The notes under the pieces: model-generated
Seen by the model: only the letters and a program-made list of their open reading frames with translations
Database searches by the model: none
What the model was told of the DNA's origin: nothing
Assembly (NCBI GenBank): GCA_904418825.1
Contig: CAJFPU010000012.1
Location: forward strand, 1-64,000
Direction: 5' to 3'
Length of the DNA stretch: 64,000 nucleotides
DNA from: an uncultured Romboutsia sp.
GTDB lineage: Bacteria; Bacillota; Clostridia; Peptostreptococcales; Peptostreptococcaceae
Position numbers and translations under genes: made by a program
Shown here: positions 22,731 to 32,972 of the stretch, one piece after another
How the letters are laid out: each line of letters begins with the position of its first letter
Numbering within the stretch: position 1 is the stretch's first letter

Positions 22731-25250
22731 TTATTCAATTGAATCTATAGATTCTACTATAGTCATATTTTTTATTTTTCTTGCTGGAAAATATGTTGCA
22801 ATTAACCCTACTAATATATTTGCAAATACTATAGCTATATATATTTTTATGTCAAAATTAAAATCATGACTTTCTAGTAAAGCAGAGAAATACTTATATA
22901 ACCCATATTGGATTAAAAATCCTACTATTACAGTTATTATGCTCGAAATTATTCCATAAAATAGTCCTTCAAACATTATCATTTCTTTAAATTCTTTATC
23001 TGTAAGACCAATAGCTCTAATCATTCCAAATTCATTAGTTCTTGATATTAAGCTATAACTTACATTGTTGACTATATTTAGAACTCCTGTCAAGAATAAT
23101 ACTGATGATATCGCATATATAAATGTATTCTTAGTATCTGAATAAGCCATTTTACTATCTCTTATATCACCTAAATCTAGCATCGTAAATCCATTTACTC
23201 TATTAGTTACATTAATAATATCCTTAGCTAATTCATCACTATTTATATCATCTTCTTTATTTATATTTATAAGCCTATAATTGTTAAAACCACTTATCTC
23301 ACTTAGCATATCGTTGGATAATACTAAATCTACTCCACCATCTCCAACTGTATACCAGTATTCTAATGTTGGAAATTCAGATTGTGTAATTATACCCCCC
23401 ACTGTTAATTCTTGTTCTATATATTCACCTTCATCTCTCATAGCATAGAATTCTTTTGACATTTTTCCATCTTTTCTAAATTCCATTTTTATTTTATCTC
23501 CAACTTTGATATCAACCATACTTTGATTTTGTTTATATGGTACTACTACTATACAAATTGGTGTATTTTTCATATTATGTAAATCTATATTTCCTTCTAA
23601 TAATTTAGAATCTAATTCTTCTAGATATTTATCTTCAAACCCCCAAATAGTACTTTGAATTATACTACTCTCTCCTTTACTTTTAATAGATGTATTATAC
23701 TCATGCTCCTCATTCTTATATTCTAAGTATCTTATAAAATTTTCATTTAATAAATTCTTCTGTATCTTAACTCTGCCATATAAAGTATTGTACGGTATTA
23801 CTTCATTAACTCCATCTAGTTCATTTAAAGCTTCAATATCCTTTTTACTTAAACCTAAGCTCATGTCTAAAGTTCCATTGATAGATGCATTATAGTCATA
23901 GTATAACTTTTCATTTTTTATACTTTCTTCAGACATTTGTTTTTTTATATCACCATAAAAAGTAGATTCAATAAATAAAATACCTCCAAATACCATTGAT
24001 ATCATTATCATAATAAATCCTTTTTTATTTCTACTCATGTTTTTGAAAGCTAATGCTATATGAAATGGTACTACTTTAACTAAACTTTCTACTCCTATTA
24101 ATCTATATTTGTCATTCTTAACCTTTTCGCTTTTGCTCTTGTATATAGCTTCTATAGGTGTTATTTTACCTATACTTCTCTTAATTTTTAAGGCTATTAT
24201 TATATCTATTAATAATATATCTATTATAGATAGCATTATTATCTTGTTATCTATTATTATATCTACTTTCTCTAAATCAAAATCTGTAAATAATTTATAG
24301 AAACTTTCACTTAAAGATTGAGCTGTAAATATACCTAAACCTATTCCTATTGGTATACTTATAACTGATATTATTATTAATTCTTGTAATATAAGTTTTA
24401 ATATATAGTTTTTAGAAGCTCCGATAGCTCTTAATATTCCATATTCACTAGTTCTTTGAAGTATAGATATATTGAATATACTGTATATAACAGTTGCTGA
24501 TATTAATGTTATCAGAACAACTAATCCAACCACTTCAAAATTTATTCTCCCCATCTGTCCCATAGCTTGTAAAAGCATTGTATTTTGGCTTGTTTTTTCT
24601 ATATCTATCTTAGCATCATATATAATGTTATCTATTGCTTTTAATATATCTATATCTTCATAAAATTCTATATATCCAATAAAGCTATTACTTTTATTTG
24701 TGTCCACTGGACCAATTATGCCTTCCATTATTCCATTAGTTTTATTTGGTACTCTGTCTTCTATAATTCCTACTAGTTTAAATTTTTTAACCTCTCCTTT
24801 ATTTACAAGTTGTAACTCTAATTCTTGATTTAACCTCGGCTCTAAATCTAAGTTCATTAAAACCCATTCTTCAAGGGCTATTTCTCCTTCGCCTTTTGGG
24901 AACCTACCTTTTATTATTGAAGCATTATCCGATTCTAAATAGTTTTCGCTACTATAGATTAAGTTTACTAACGCTTTATCCTTGTAGTTATACCCATCAT
25001 AAAATGATGTATAAGATATATTTTTTATTTCTTCACTTTGGTTTAATACATCCATTTGTTCTTTATCTAAATCATCTATTTTAAGGTGTGTGTTACCACT
25101 TGTATACTTTAATTCATCTACTTCGGCTTTTTTTACACTTTGAGAAAGCATGCCTACACCTACAATTAAAACCACACTTAAAATTATACTTAGTGCTATT
25201 GCAAAAGACCTTTTATAATACTTTTGAATATATTTTATTGCTAATTTCAT
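22731..25250 (-). CDS. ABC transporter permease, FtsX/MacB type
   Basis: Two FtsX-like domains (EYGILRAIGASKNYIL; EFGMIRAIGLTDKEF), large extracytoplasmic regions. Confidence 0.88.
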   Translation of the reverse strand: MKLAIKYIQKYYKRSFAIALSIILSVVLIVGVGMLSQSVKKAEVDELKYTSGNTHLKIDDLDKEQMDVLNQSEEIKNISYTSFYDGYNYKDKALVNLIYSSENYLESDNASIIKGRFPKGEGEIALEEWVLMNLDLEPRLNQELELQLVNKGEVKKFKLVGIIEDRVPNKTNGIMEGIIGPVDTNKSNSFIGYIEFYEDIDILKAIDNIIYDAKIDIEKTSQNTMLLQAMGQMGRINFEVVGLVVLITLISATVIYSIFNISILQRTSEYGILRAIGASKNYILKLILQELIIISVISIPIGIGLGIFTAQSLSESFYKLFTDFDLEKVDIIIDNKIIMLSIIDILLIDIIIALKIKRSIGKITPIEAIYKSKSEKVKNDKYRLIGVESLVKVVPFHIALAFKNMSRNKKGFIMIMISMVFGGILFIESTFYGDIKKQMSEESIKNEKLYYDYNASINGTLDMSLGLSKKDIEALNELDGVNEVIPYNTLYGRVKIQKNLLNENFIRYLEYKNEEHEYNTSIKSKGESSIIQSTIWGFEDKYLEELDSKLLEGNIDLHNMKNTPICIVVVPYKQNQSMVDIKVGDKIKMEFRKDGKMSKEFYAMRDEGEYIEQELTVGGIITQSEFPTLEYWYTVGDGGVDLVLSNDMLSEISGFNNYRLININKEDDINSDELAKDIINVTNRVNGFTMLDLGDIRDSKMAYSDTKNTFIYAISSVLFLTGVLNIVNNVSYSLISRTNEFGMIRAIGLTDKEFKEMIMFEGLFYGIISSIITVIVGFLIQYGLYKYFSALLESHDFNFDIKIYIAIVFANILVGLIATYFPARKIKNMTIVESIDSIE

Positions 25251-25324
25251 AATTTCATCTCCTTATCTTTATTTATACTTTTAAAATAATTCAACTTGAA
25301 ATTATGTTCAATAAATATGGTCCT

Positions 25325-25355
25325 AATGGTATTTTTTATTGCTTGAATGGTATTT
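25325..25355 (-). promoter_or_regulatory. Candidate LytTR-type operator: two 9-bp direct repeats 21 bp apart upstream of the ABC operon
   Basis: Minus strand ATACCATTC-N12-ATACCATTA, followed by TTGAAC and the permease gene. Confidence 0.45.
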
Positions 25356-25404
25356 AAAATACAAAAATAGGACTAGAAATTAACTAGCCCCTCGTATATT
25401 ATTT

Positions 25405-26754
25405 TTATTTTCTCAGTGGTATTAGTATTTTTACTATAAACCTAGTTTCCGTATAATCAACTACTGTTTCACCATTGTATTTATTTACTATCTCTCTTAC
25501 ATTTTTCAATCCTATACCATGAGCATCTTTATCTTTTTTAGTAGTAATAAAGTTACTATTTTTAGATAACACTTGATTTTCTTTGTTATTCTCTATTTTT
25601 ATCACACATACTTCTGAAATATATGCACTTTTCAATACTATTTCTTTTTCTAGATTATCAGAGTAAATATTTAAATTAGCTTCTATTGCATTATCTATTA
25701 AATTAGCAAACATACTACATACATCTGCCATATCTATGAAATCAGATTTGGAGAAGTTAACACTTACATCAAATTTAATATTATTCTCTACACATATAGA
25801 TTTTTTATTACTTAATATAGAATCTAGTATCATATTTCCACTATTAAAATTGTAACTACTATTAAAATCTATAATTTTAGACTCTATATTATCAATATAA
25901 TCTAGCAACTTTTCATCTTTAGCTTCACTCATCGCTCTGATACATATCATATGATTCTTTATATCATGATTTATTTTTCTTACCTTCTCTTGTTCTTTTT
26001 GAATCTCTAGGTAGTAGTTATAATCTTTAGCAATACTATCTCTTAAGCTTCTATTCTCTAATTTCAACTTGTAGCTTTTTATGGATTTATCAAACAAATA
26101 AAATAAGCACACATTTGATATAAATATTAATAGTGGTATCATTACTGAATTTAGATAATTTAATGCATCATTATTTTTTTCAAGAGCTGTATTCCTAAAA
26201 AATAATAGTAAACAAATTAAATTAGTTGCTATAGGTATAACCATAAATTTAATATGACTTTTATCTACCTCTGTCTTGTCTTTATACTGCTTGTACAGCA
26301 ACATAACTAAACTTATTAACATGGATTTAAATATCAATATCTGTAAAGTATGTATCTCCCCACTTATATACGTTTCACCTGTATATATTTGTATTCCATT
26401 TATATCCGTATATGAAAGTGTTAGTTTAATTAATACAGTTTCACTAAATATTCTTATACTTTGATATATTATTATCCAATAAATAGCTATAGACTTTAGC
26501 ATGTCTTTGAATTTTATTTCATAATTAAACTTACAAAGTATTATTATGAATGAAATACGTATGAATGTTTCTATAACATTGGGAATGTTTATGTACTCTA
26601 TATTATAATCTATCAATGAATATATCAATAAACTGCTCGAATTTAATGCTGGAGATGTTTTTTTCTTAAAGTTAACTGCTAAATATGTATTATAACCTAT
26701 TGCATTTACTAATTTCTCAATTGTATAAAATAAAACCCAATATCCTTTAAACAT
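25405..26754 (-). CDS. Sensor histidine kinase, GHKL/AgrC-like
   Basis: N-terminal multi-TM; KINHDIKNHMICIRAMSE H-box; MFANLIDNAIEAN N-box; HGIGLKNVREIVNKYNG G-box. Confidence 0.87.
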   Translation of the reverse strand: MFKGYWVLFYTIEKLVNAIGYNTYLAVNFKKKTSPALNSSSLLIYSLIDYNIEYINIPNVIETFIRISFIIILCKFNYEIKFKDMLKSIAIYWIIIYQSIRIFSETVLIKLTLSYTDINGIQIYTGETYISGEIHTLQILIFKSMLISLVMLLYKQYKDKTEVDKSHIKFMVIPIATNLICLLLFFRNTALEKNNDALNYLNSVMIPLLIFISNVCLFYLFDKSIKSYKLKLENRSLRDSIAKDYNYYLEIQKEQEKVRKINHDIKNHMICIRAMSEAKDEKLLDYIDNIESKIIDFNSSYNFNSGNMILDSILSNKKSICVENNIKFDVSVNFSKSDFIDMADVCSMFANLIDNAIEANLNIYSDNLEKEIVLKSAYISEVCVIKIENNKENQVLSKNSNFITTKKDKDAHGIGLKNVREIVNKYNGETVVDYTETRFIVKILIPLRK

Positions 26755-27467
26755 TACAATATATCCCCTAGCATTTTAGTCATCTTTACTTTTAATTCCT
26801 TCATTTTATATCTACTTACTAGAATTTCTTTATCATTTATCATTACACCCCCTGATGTTATTGATTTGATTTTTTCTAAATTTACTAAATAACACCTATG
26901 ACATCTATAAAATTTAAATTCCTTCAGCTCATCTTCTATCTTACTTATGTTTACTCTTGTTGTATAAATTTGTTTATCTGTATGTATAGATAGGTATCGA
27001 TTTTCAGTTTCTATATAACATATTTTACTTACAGGTACTCTAACTATTTCTCTATTATTATTTTCTTTTATAGTTATATATTTTGATTTCTTGTTTTCAA
27101 CTTCATTTATGCAAGCACTTATATGTTTTTTTAAGTCATAGTATCGTACTGGCTTTAATAAATATCTATAAGCTCGTACTTCATATCCATCTTGCATAAA
27201 GCTTGAGTCAGCTGTTATAAAAATTATATCTACATTAGTATCAAATTTTCTAATTTCTCTAGCAGTATCCATACCATTTAACCTATCCATTTGAATATCT
27301 AAAATTGCTAAATCTATATCACTTGGATACTCTTTCAATAATTTTTCCCCTGATTCAAACTCTAATAGTACATACTCTATATTTACCTCTTTACATATCT
27401 CATCTAGATATTTTTTTATTGTATTCCTCTGTTTTTTTTCGTCATCACATAAAACAACTTTTATCAT
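26754..27467 (-). CDS. LytTR-family response regulator
   Basis: REC domain (VVLCDDEKKQR, LAILDIQM) plus C-terminal LytTR (ICYIETENRYLSIHT, FYRCHRCYLVNLEKI). Confidence 0.9.
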   Translation of the reverse strand: MIKVVLCDDEKKQRNTIKKYLDEICKEVNIEYVLLEFESGEKLLKEYPSDIDLAILDIQMDRLNGMDTAREIRKFDTNVDIIFITADSSFMQDGYEVRAYRYLLKPVRYYDLKKHISACINEVENKKSKYITIKENNNREIVRVPVSKICYIETENRYLSIHTDKQIYTTRVNISKIEDELKEFKFYRCHRCYLVNLEKIKSITSGGVMINDKEILVSRYKMKELKVKMTKMLGDIL

Positions 27468-27491
27468 ATGATTCTCCCCCCCTTATTAACT

Positions 27492-28124
27492 CTATTCCAT
27501 TAGTTTGATATATTTATATATAGTATTTTTACTCAAGTTAGTTATAGCCATAAATTCTTTAAGATTTATACCTCTTCTATCTATGGGATTTTTACCTAGA
27601 TTTTTATCTGCTTGATTTATCTTATATTTGTCATAGTGCTTTAAAAATATTTGAGGTATATCATCTTTAGTAATTTGTTTACGTCCTATCCTACCGCCTT
27701 TAGAAATAGAATTAGCAATTCCGCTTTTTACACGTTTACTTATCATATTGCGTTCCATCTCAGCAAAAACTCCCATCATCTTTAACATACCTTCTGTCAT
27801 TGGGTCTAATTCACCTTTTGTACAGTCAACTATAAAACCGCCTAATACAAGTTTTAATTTTTTCTCTTGAACTAAATCTAAAATATCACATAGTTGCTTT
27901 GTACTTCTAGTAATTCTAGATACTTCCGTTGCTATAATTTGGTCCCCATTTTGAACTTGTTCTAGCAATCTATTCAATTCCACCCTATTTATTTTAGTAC
28001 CTGATTCATACTCTAAATAGATAGTTTCTTTCGTAGCTCCTAATTCTTTTAATTCTTTTATCTGTCTATCTATATTTTGCTTGGTTTCATCAGTGCTACA
28101 ACGTGCATAACCGTATATAGTCAT
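27492..28124 (-). CDS. Small serine recombinase (resolvase/invertase family)
   Basis: YGYARCSTDETKQNIDRQ catalytic Ser; EVSRITRSTKQL; C-terminal HTH. Confidence 0.9.
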   Translation of the reverse strand: MTIYGYARCSTDETKQNIDRQIKELKELGATKETIYLEYESGTKINRVELNRLLEQVQNGDQIIATEVSRITRSTKQLCDILDLVQEKKLKLVLGGFIVDCTKGELDPMTEGMLKMMGVFAEMERNMISKRVKSGIANSISKGGRIGRKQITKDDIPQIFLKHYDKYKINQADKNLGKNPIDRRGINLKEFMAITNLSKNTIYKYIKLME

Positions 28125-28358
28125 AAAATCCTCCCTATTTACTTTCTTACTATATATTTTAAATAAAGTTCAATAAAACTCCAATTATTTTCTTGAACTT
28201 TATTAATTAATTTTCTATTTCTAATTCTAGATATTTCAATAGGTATATCTAGAATCGTCTATTTGAATTTCTAATTTCTCACTTAGTATAAAAGTTCAGC
28301 TAAAGATTTGTTTAATTGAACTTATTTTTTTACTAAATTTCATTATATAACTTATAAT

Positions 28359-28679
28359 TTATCCTATGCTACCATCTGGATATAACCAGCTATATCCTGT
28401 ATTTGTCCATAATTTATATCTATTATACTTATCTTTTTCAACCTTTATTGTCAAATATTCTTCTCTAGCTAATAACCCTCCACGATTTAATAATCCATAA
28501 ATCCCTTTATTTTTTACAAATTCTCTCTCTGTATCATCAAGTAAATTTAACCCTTCTATATCTTCATCTATATCTATACCAAATATAGCCATTAAATGTA
28601 CTCTATTTGATATATTGTATTCATTTTTCTCTAATCCTAAAGCTCTATATTTATTGACTGTCCTTCTATATAAGTCCAT
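28359..28679 (-). CDS. Hypothetical protein
   Basis: ORF 106 aa; no family recognised. Confidence 0.5.
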   Translation of the reverse strand: MDLYRRTVNKYRALGLEKNEYNISNRVHLMAIFGIDIDEDIEGLNLLDDTEREFVKNKGIYGLLNRGGLLAREEYLTIKVEKDKYNRYKLWTNTGYSWLYPDGSIG

Positions 28680-28925
28680 ATTTTTTACCTTCTCTTTCTC
28701 TTTATGTATAATGCCGATTCATTCATTTCTTGAATCTAATAAAATTTTTATTATTTTTCATAGTATTGAAATATAATTATAATTCTAAAATGTATATATA
28801 TTTTTATTGGTACCAAATATTTTAATATACAATATCATATATAAAATTTATTTACAATACATGATTGTTAAGTTTGTAACACATTTGTTATCCAATTATA
28901 TTTTTATTTACAAATAAAATTAAAA

Positions 28926-28970
28926 AATAAGTATTATAAACACTAGTATTTATAATACTTATTTTTTAAT
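28926..28970 (-). terminator. Strong stem-loop terminator
   Basis: aaataagtattataaacactagtatttataatacttatttttt. Confidence 0.8.
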
Positions 28971-30052
28971 TAATTTTTATTTATAAATTTTATATTTCCT
29001 AAATATTTTTTATAAATATCTATGTGAGATATAGATATTTTTATATCATTTATATCTAATTTTAAATCTAATAATACATTTCTACCATCTACTTTATATG
29101 TACTCAATCTGCTTCTTATATAGTTATATTCTTGATTAATGCTCTTATTAGCTAAGATAGATTTTACATTTTTCTTAGCTACATTATCCCACATAATAAT
29201 TTTAAACCTAAATTCTAAGTTATCTTTTTTAAATATTTCTTTCAAAGCTATACAGGACATTATTATACTATCAATAATTCGATTAATATTTTGTGTATTA
29301 TTTACATCCATAACTACAATCTCCACTACTTTAATATCTATTAAGTCTGTTATACTCTCTATATGGATATTTGCATTTATCAGTGTATCAATAGTTATAT
29401 TATTTATTTTATTTCTTTTATTCAAAAACTTAATATTATCTCTATCTAAATTATAAAAAGATATTTCATTATCATTAAACTTCTTTTTCCTTCCGTATTC
29501 AAGATTTCTTAACATATTATCGTAATTTTCTAGACCTCTTATATAAATTTCTTGCTCATATAAGTTCAAATTATATTTACTCATAAGCATTTCGTGATAA
29601 AAAATACCCTTCGTTTTATTGTATATTAAAGTACTATTCAAATCATACATTTTGTCCAGAAAATTATTCCAATCGTACAAGTCATAAGTATCAATTACTT
29701 TTATTACTCTATCAAGCTTAAAAACACTTGTTATAGCTCTTTTATCTATAGCTTTAGGTATAGATGCAACTTGATTGCTATATTTCTTGTTCAATAAAAA
29801 TCTAATTGCAAATTTTTTAAGAATTATTACTTTATTTTTGCTATATAAAAAATTCTGTTTCTTTATTATTTGTAGCCTATCTAGCTCTGATAATACCTTT
29901 CTTGTTTTATAATCACTCCTTGATATATACAACTTTCTACATATCTCATAAAATTGTTTCTGTAGTATAACACCATTTCCAAGTGTAAATATAATTTCTA
30001 AATATACACGATATTTTCTACATATTTTAAATTTATCTTCAGTTTTAATCAT
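28970..30052 (-). CDS. Hypothetical protein with N-terminal winged-helix-like region
   Basis: ORF 360 aa with SD; family not recognised. Confidence 0.55.
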   Translation of the reverse strand: MIKTEDKFKICRKYRVYLEIIFTLGNGVILQKQFYEICRKLYISRSDYKTRKVLSELDRLQIIKKQNFLYSKNKVIILKKFAIRFLLNKKYSNQVASIPKAIDKRAITSVFKLDRVIKVIDTYDLYDWNNFLDKMYDLNSTLIYNKTKGIFYHEMLMSKYNLNLYEQEIYIRGLENYDNMLRNLEYGRKKKFNDNEISFYNLDRDNIKFLNKRNKINNITIDTLINANIHIESITDLIDIKVVEIVVMDVNNTQNINRIIDSIIMSCIALKEIFKKDNLEFRFKIIMWDNVAKKNVKSILANKSINQEYNYIRSRLSTYKVDGRNVLLDLKLDINDIKISISHIDIYKKYLGNIKFINKN

Positions 30053-30104
30053 TATATCACCTCCCTCTATAAAATCATTTCTTCGTATATTTCATTCTGT
30101 ATTT

Positions 30105-30650
30105 TTAACATTCTATAAATATAGCTTCTATACCTAATAGTCTTAAAAACTTATCTTTCTTATTTAAATCGCTCTCTCTATATGAAGGTGATATGATTTC
30201 TATACCGTATGCTACATTAGTTTCACGGTCAACTAATATTGCATCAACAGGAGAAATACTATCATAATTTAGTGCTTTTCTATTATATTTATCTAATGAA
30301 TCAATCTTATTATTTATTAAATATAAAGCTTCACTTTCTGTTATCCACTTATACCTTTGTAAATCAAGATTCAAATATATTTCTTGAAGCTTGCTACAAT
30401 GCCTTATTGACTTATACATATAACTTCTTTTTAATCCGTACATTTTAGACATAATTTTTTTAGCTTTAGATGTTAACTTATATCCTTTAATTCCATTTTG
30501 ATAAACAATATCTATCATATTGTTCGCTTTATATAAGTTAAGCTTATAGCTAGAGACATTCATGAGTTGTAATCCATATTCCGTTATAACACCACAGCAG
30601 TATAACATTTTAAAAAATTCTTCATCTTTATTTCTTATAGTTTTAATCAC
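30105..30650 (-). CDS. Hypothetical protein, possibly replication-relaxation-like (wHTH plus nuclease-like tail)
   Basis: N-terminal helical region then SPVDAILVDRETNVAYGIEI...; adjacent to Rep candidate. Confidence 0.45.
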   Translation of the reverse strand: MIKTIRNKDEEFFKMLYCCGVITEYGLQLMNVSSYKLNLYKANNMIDIVYQNGIKGYKLTSKAKKIMSKMYGLKRSYMYKSIRHCSKLQEIYLNLDLQRYKWITESEALYLINNKIDSLDKYNRKALNYDSISPVDAILVDRETNVAYGIEIISPSYRESDLNKKDKFLRLLGIEAIFIEC

Positions 30651-30675
30651 CTCCTATTCTAATATCTAGTTTTAG

Positions 30676-30712
30676 AAAGGAAGGTTCTATATCTATATTA
30701 CCTTCCTTCCCT
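30676..30712 (-). terminator. Stem-loop downstream of the Rep candidate gene, or leader attenuator
   Basis: aggaaggttc...accttcctt inverted repeat. Confidence 0.5.
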
Positions 30713-30795
30713 ATTTTAATATCTTCAATTGAAGATACTTAGTTATATTATTTTTTTATATAAATTATAAATATGAAATCATTTTTTATGTAAAT

Positions 30796-31755
30796 TTATA
30801 AATTAAATGGATTTTTTATATATGAATGTCTTTCATTATGAAAATATTCTCTACTTTTTGGAATAAGAATTGGATTTATATTAAGTTCCTCTAAAATAGA
30901 TACTGCTTTTTTAAATTTATACGGTGTATATTTCTGTTTATCGCTTTCAATAGATATTTCCTTAGCTCCTGTAATACCATTCTCAGATACATCTATAAGA
31001 AACTCTCTTATAAATTTCTTATCTCTTTCTTTCATATTACTTTTGTTTATTATCTTATCAGCTTCACGTATATTGTAATAATCCCCTTTGTATACTATTT
31101 TTTGTATATTTGATAACATATATTTTCGTTGTAATGATTCACTAAAATAGAACTTTAAATCTTTTTCTATATTGTATTTTCTTTTATTATAATTTAAATG
31201 TTTATTTAATAACTTAACTTCAAATCTTAATACACATTTCTCATAATCTTCACATTTTTTATTTTTATCTTTTCTTTCTTCTTCTTTATCATAGATTATA
31301 ATTTGCATACTCTTAGAATCGTATCTAACGCTAGTCTTATATTTATTTTTGCTTTTCTTTAACTTAAATCCATGCTTATTAATCATTTTTTTATATAAGT
31401 GGATTAGTATTAATCTCTCAGCTTTAGAACTTATATACTTATCAAATCTGTAATCTACTCTTATTAATATCAAATCTAAACTATATCCAACAAGATATTC
31501 TACTTCATTATCTATTCTTTTCTTTACCTCATCATAATCTTTTTCATATACGTTACCCCTATTTAATATTTTAGTAACGTCTGCAAATATATTAATTTGA
31601 TAGTGAAATTCTCTATTCTTTCCTGAAAATCTAATAGCTTCTCTATTACTATTTATTTCTTTCATAACTTCTTCTATACTTTTTTTAAATCTTTTTTCTA
31701 TAATTTTTTTTTCTTCAAAAGATAAATTTGCATATAATAGAACTGTATGTATCAT
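30796..31755 (-). CDS. Candidate phage/plasmid replication initiator (gene II/X-like)
   Basis: Start chosen at 31755 (MIHTVLLY) preceded by SD taggagga; LDLILIRVDYRFD and CVLRFEVKLLNKHLNY segments resemble Rep_II_X/Phage_CRI proteins. Confidence 0.45.
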   Translation of the reverse strand: MIHTVLLYANLSFEEKKIIEKRFKKSIEEVMKEINSNREAIRFSGKNREFHYQINIFADVTKILNRGNVYEKDYDEVKKRIDNEVEYLVGYSLDLILIRVDYRFDKYISSKAERLILIHLYKKMINKHGFKLKKSKNKYKTSVRYDSKSMQIIIYDKEEERKDKNKKCEDYEKCVLRFEVKLLNKHLNYNKRKYNIEKDLKFYFSESLQRKYMLSNIQKIVYKGDYYNIREADKIINKSNMKERDKKFIREFLIDVSENGITGAKEISIESDKQKYTPYKFKKAVSILEELNINPILIPKSREYFHNERHSYIKNPFNL

Positions 31756-32040
31756 AATTTTCCTCCTAATTTTTGTCAGGAAATTAAAATTTATATTAAA
31801 TAAGTGCTTAATCAATATCTAATAAATATTTTTTTCCCGAAACCGATTATATTTATTTAGTATCTAAATTCAATTTTTTAATATTAAATTTCTACAAATA
31901 ATACTAAATTTATTTTTTATCTTCAATATCAAAACGGTTTTATCTAAATATAAATAATTTTCATAATTTTTTGCATATTTTTTTTAGAATTTTAATATTT
32001 ACTATCAAAAAAATTATTATATAAATTAAGCTTTATTAAT

Positions 32041-32169
32041 TTAACTCGTTGTGCTAGTTAAATATGATTATTGAAAATACTAGAGCCGAGTAAATTATAT
32101 TTTTATAGTTCGAAAGCTTTATATAGTAATTTCAATATGTGTAGTAAAATAACTAGCACAATAGATTAA
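32041..32169. mobile_element. MITE-like non-autonomous derivative of the adjacent IS
   Basis: ~129 bp, ends ttaactcgttgtgctagttaa / aactagcacaatagattaa; no ORF; same terminal sequences as the IS at 32859-33991. Confidence 0.75.
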
Positions 32170-32210
32170 ATTAATAAATAACAATAATCATAAAAAAGGA
32201 GTAACTTAAA

Positions 32211-32858
32211 ATGACAGAAATAACTAAAGATTTATACCAATTTTCTATTAATCTTCCATTTATGGATTTTACACTACATCAGTATCTACTTGTATGTGAA
32301 AATCCAGTACTAATATCTACAGGTACAATAAATCAAGCTGAAAAAATATTACCTGAAATTAAGAAAATACTTAATGGTAAAGAATTAAAATATATTATAT
32401 TTCCTCACTTTGAATCTGATGAATGTGGTGGATTACCTGTATTTCAAAGAGAATACCCAAATGTGACTACAATATGTTCTCAACTTAGTGCACGTGAATT
32501 ACCAGGCTTTGGATATAAAGGCAAGATTGAAACTAAAAAACAAGGTGATTCTTTAGTGGATGATGGTTTTTCTTTTAAATTTATAGATTATCCATCAGAA
32601 GTACATCTTCAAAATGGTATTGTATTTTATGAAGAGACAAGAAAAATATTTTTTAGTAGTGATTTAATGTTGAGATTTGGAAATGCTAGCGGTCAAGTGA
32701 TTAATAATAGTTGGAAAGATGAAGTTGAAAGTATAAGCATTGAAACAATACCTGATGAAAACAAATTAGATACCTTAAAAAGAAATTTGCTTACTTTAGA
32801 GCCTAGTTTTATAGCTGTAGGACATGGTTACTGTGTAAATTGTAATCTAAATAAATAA
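32211..32858 (+). CDS. MBL-fold, oxygen-binding diiron protein-like (ODP family)
   Basis: HFESDECGG (HxExD), FFSSDLM, VGHGYC; SD aaaggag. Confidence 0.7.
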   Translation: MTEITKDLYQFSINLPFMDFTLHQYLLVCENPVLISTGTINQAEKILPEIKKILNGKELKYIIFPHFESDECGGLPVFQREYPNVTTICSQLSARELPGFGYKGKIETKKQGDSLVDDGFSFKFIDYPSEVHLQNGIVFYEETRKIFFSSDLMLRFGNASGQVINNSWKDEVESISIETIPDENKLDTLKRNLLTLEPSFIAVGHGYCVNCNLNK

Positions 32859-32931
32859 TTAATCTGTTGTGCTAGTTAAAATTATTTTCCAAATAAAGTA
32901 AATTGCTTTTTTCAAAAAACAATATCCAATA

Positions 32932-32972
32932 AAGATTAGTATTTGTAAATATTAACCAAATACTAATCTTTT
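32932..32972. terminator. Stem-loop at transposase 3' end
   Basis: aaagattagtatttg...caaatactaatctttt. Confidence 0.7.
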
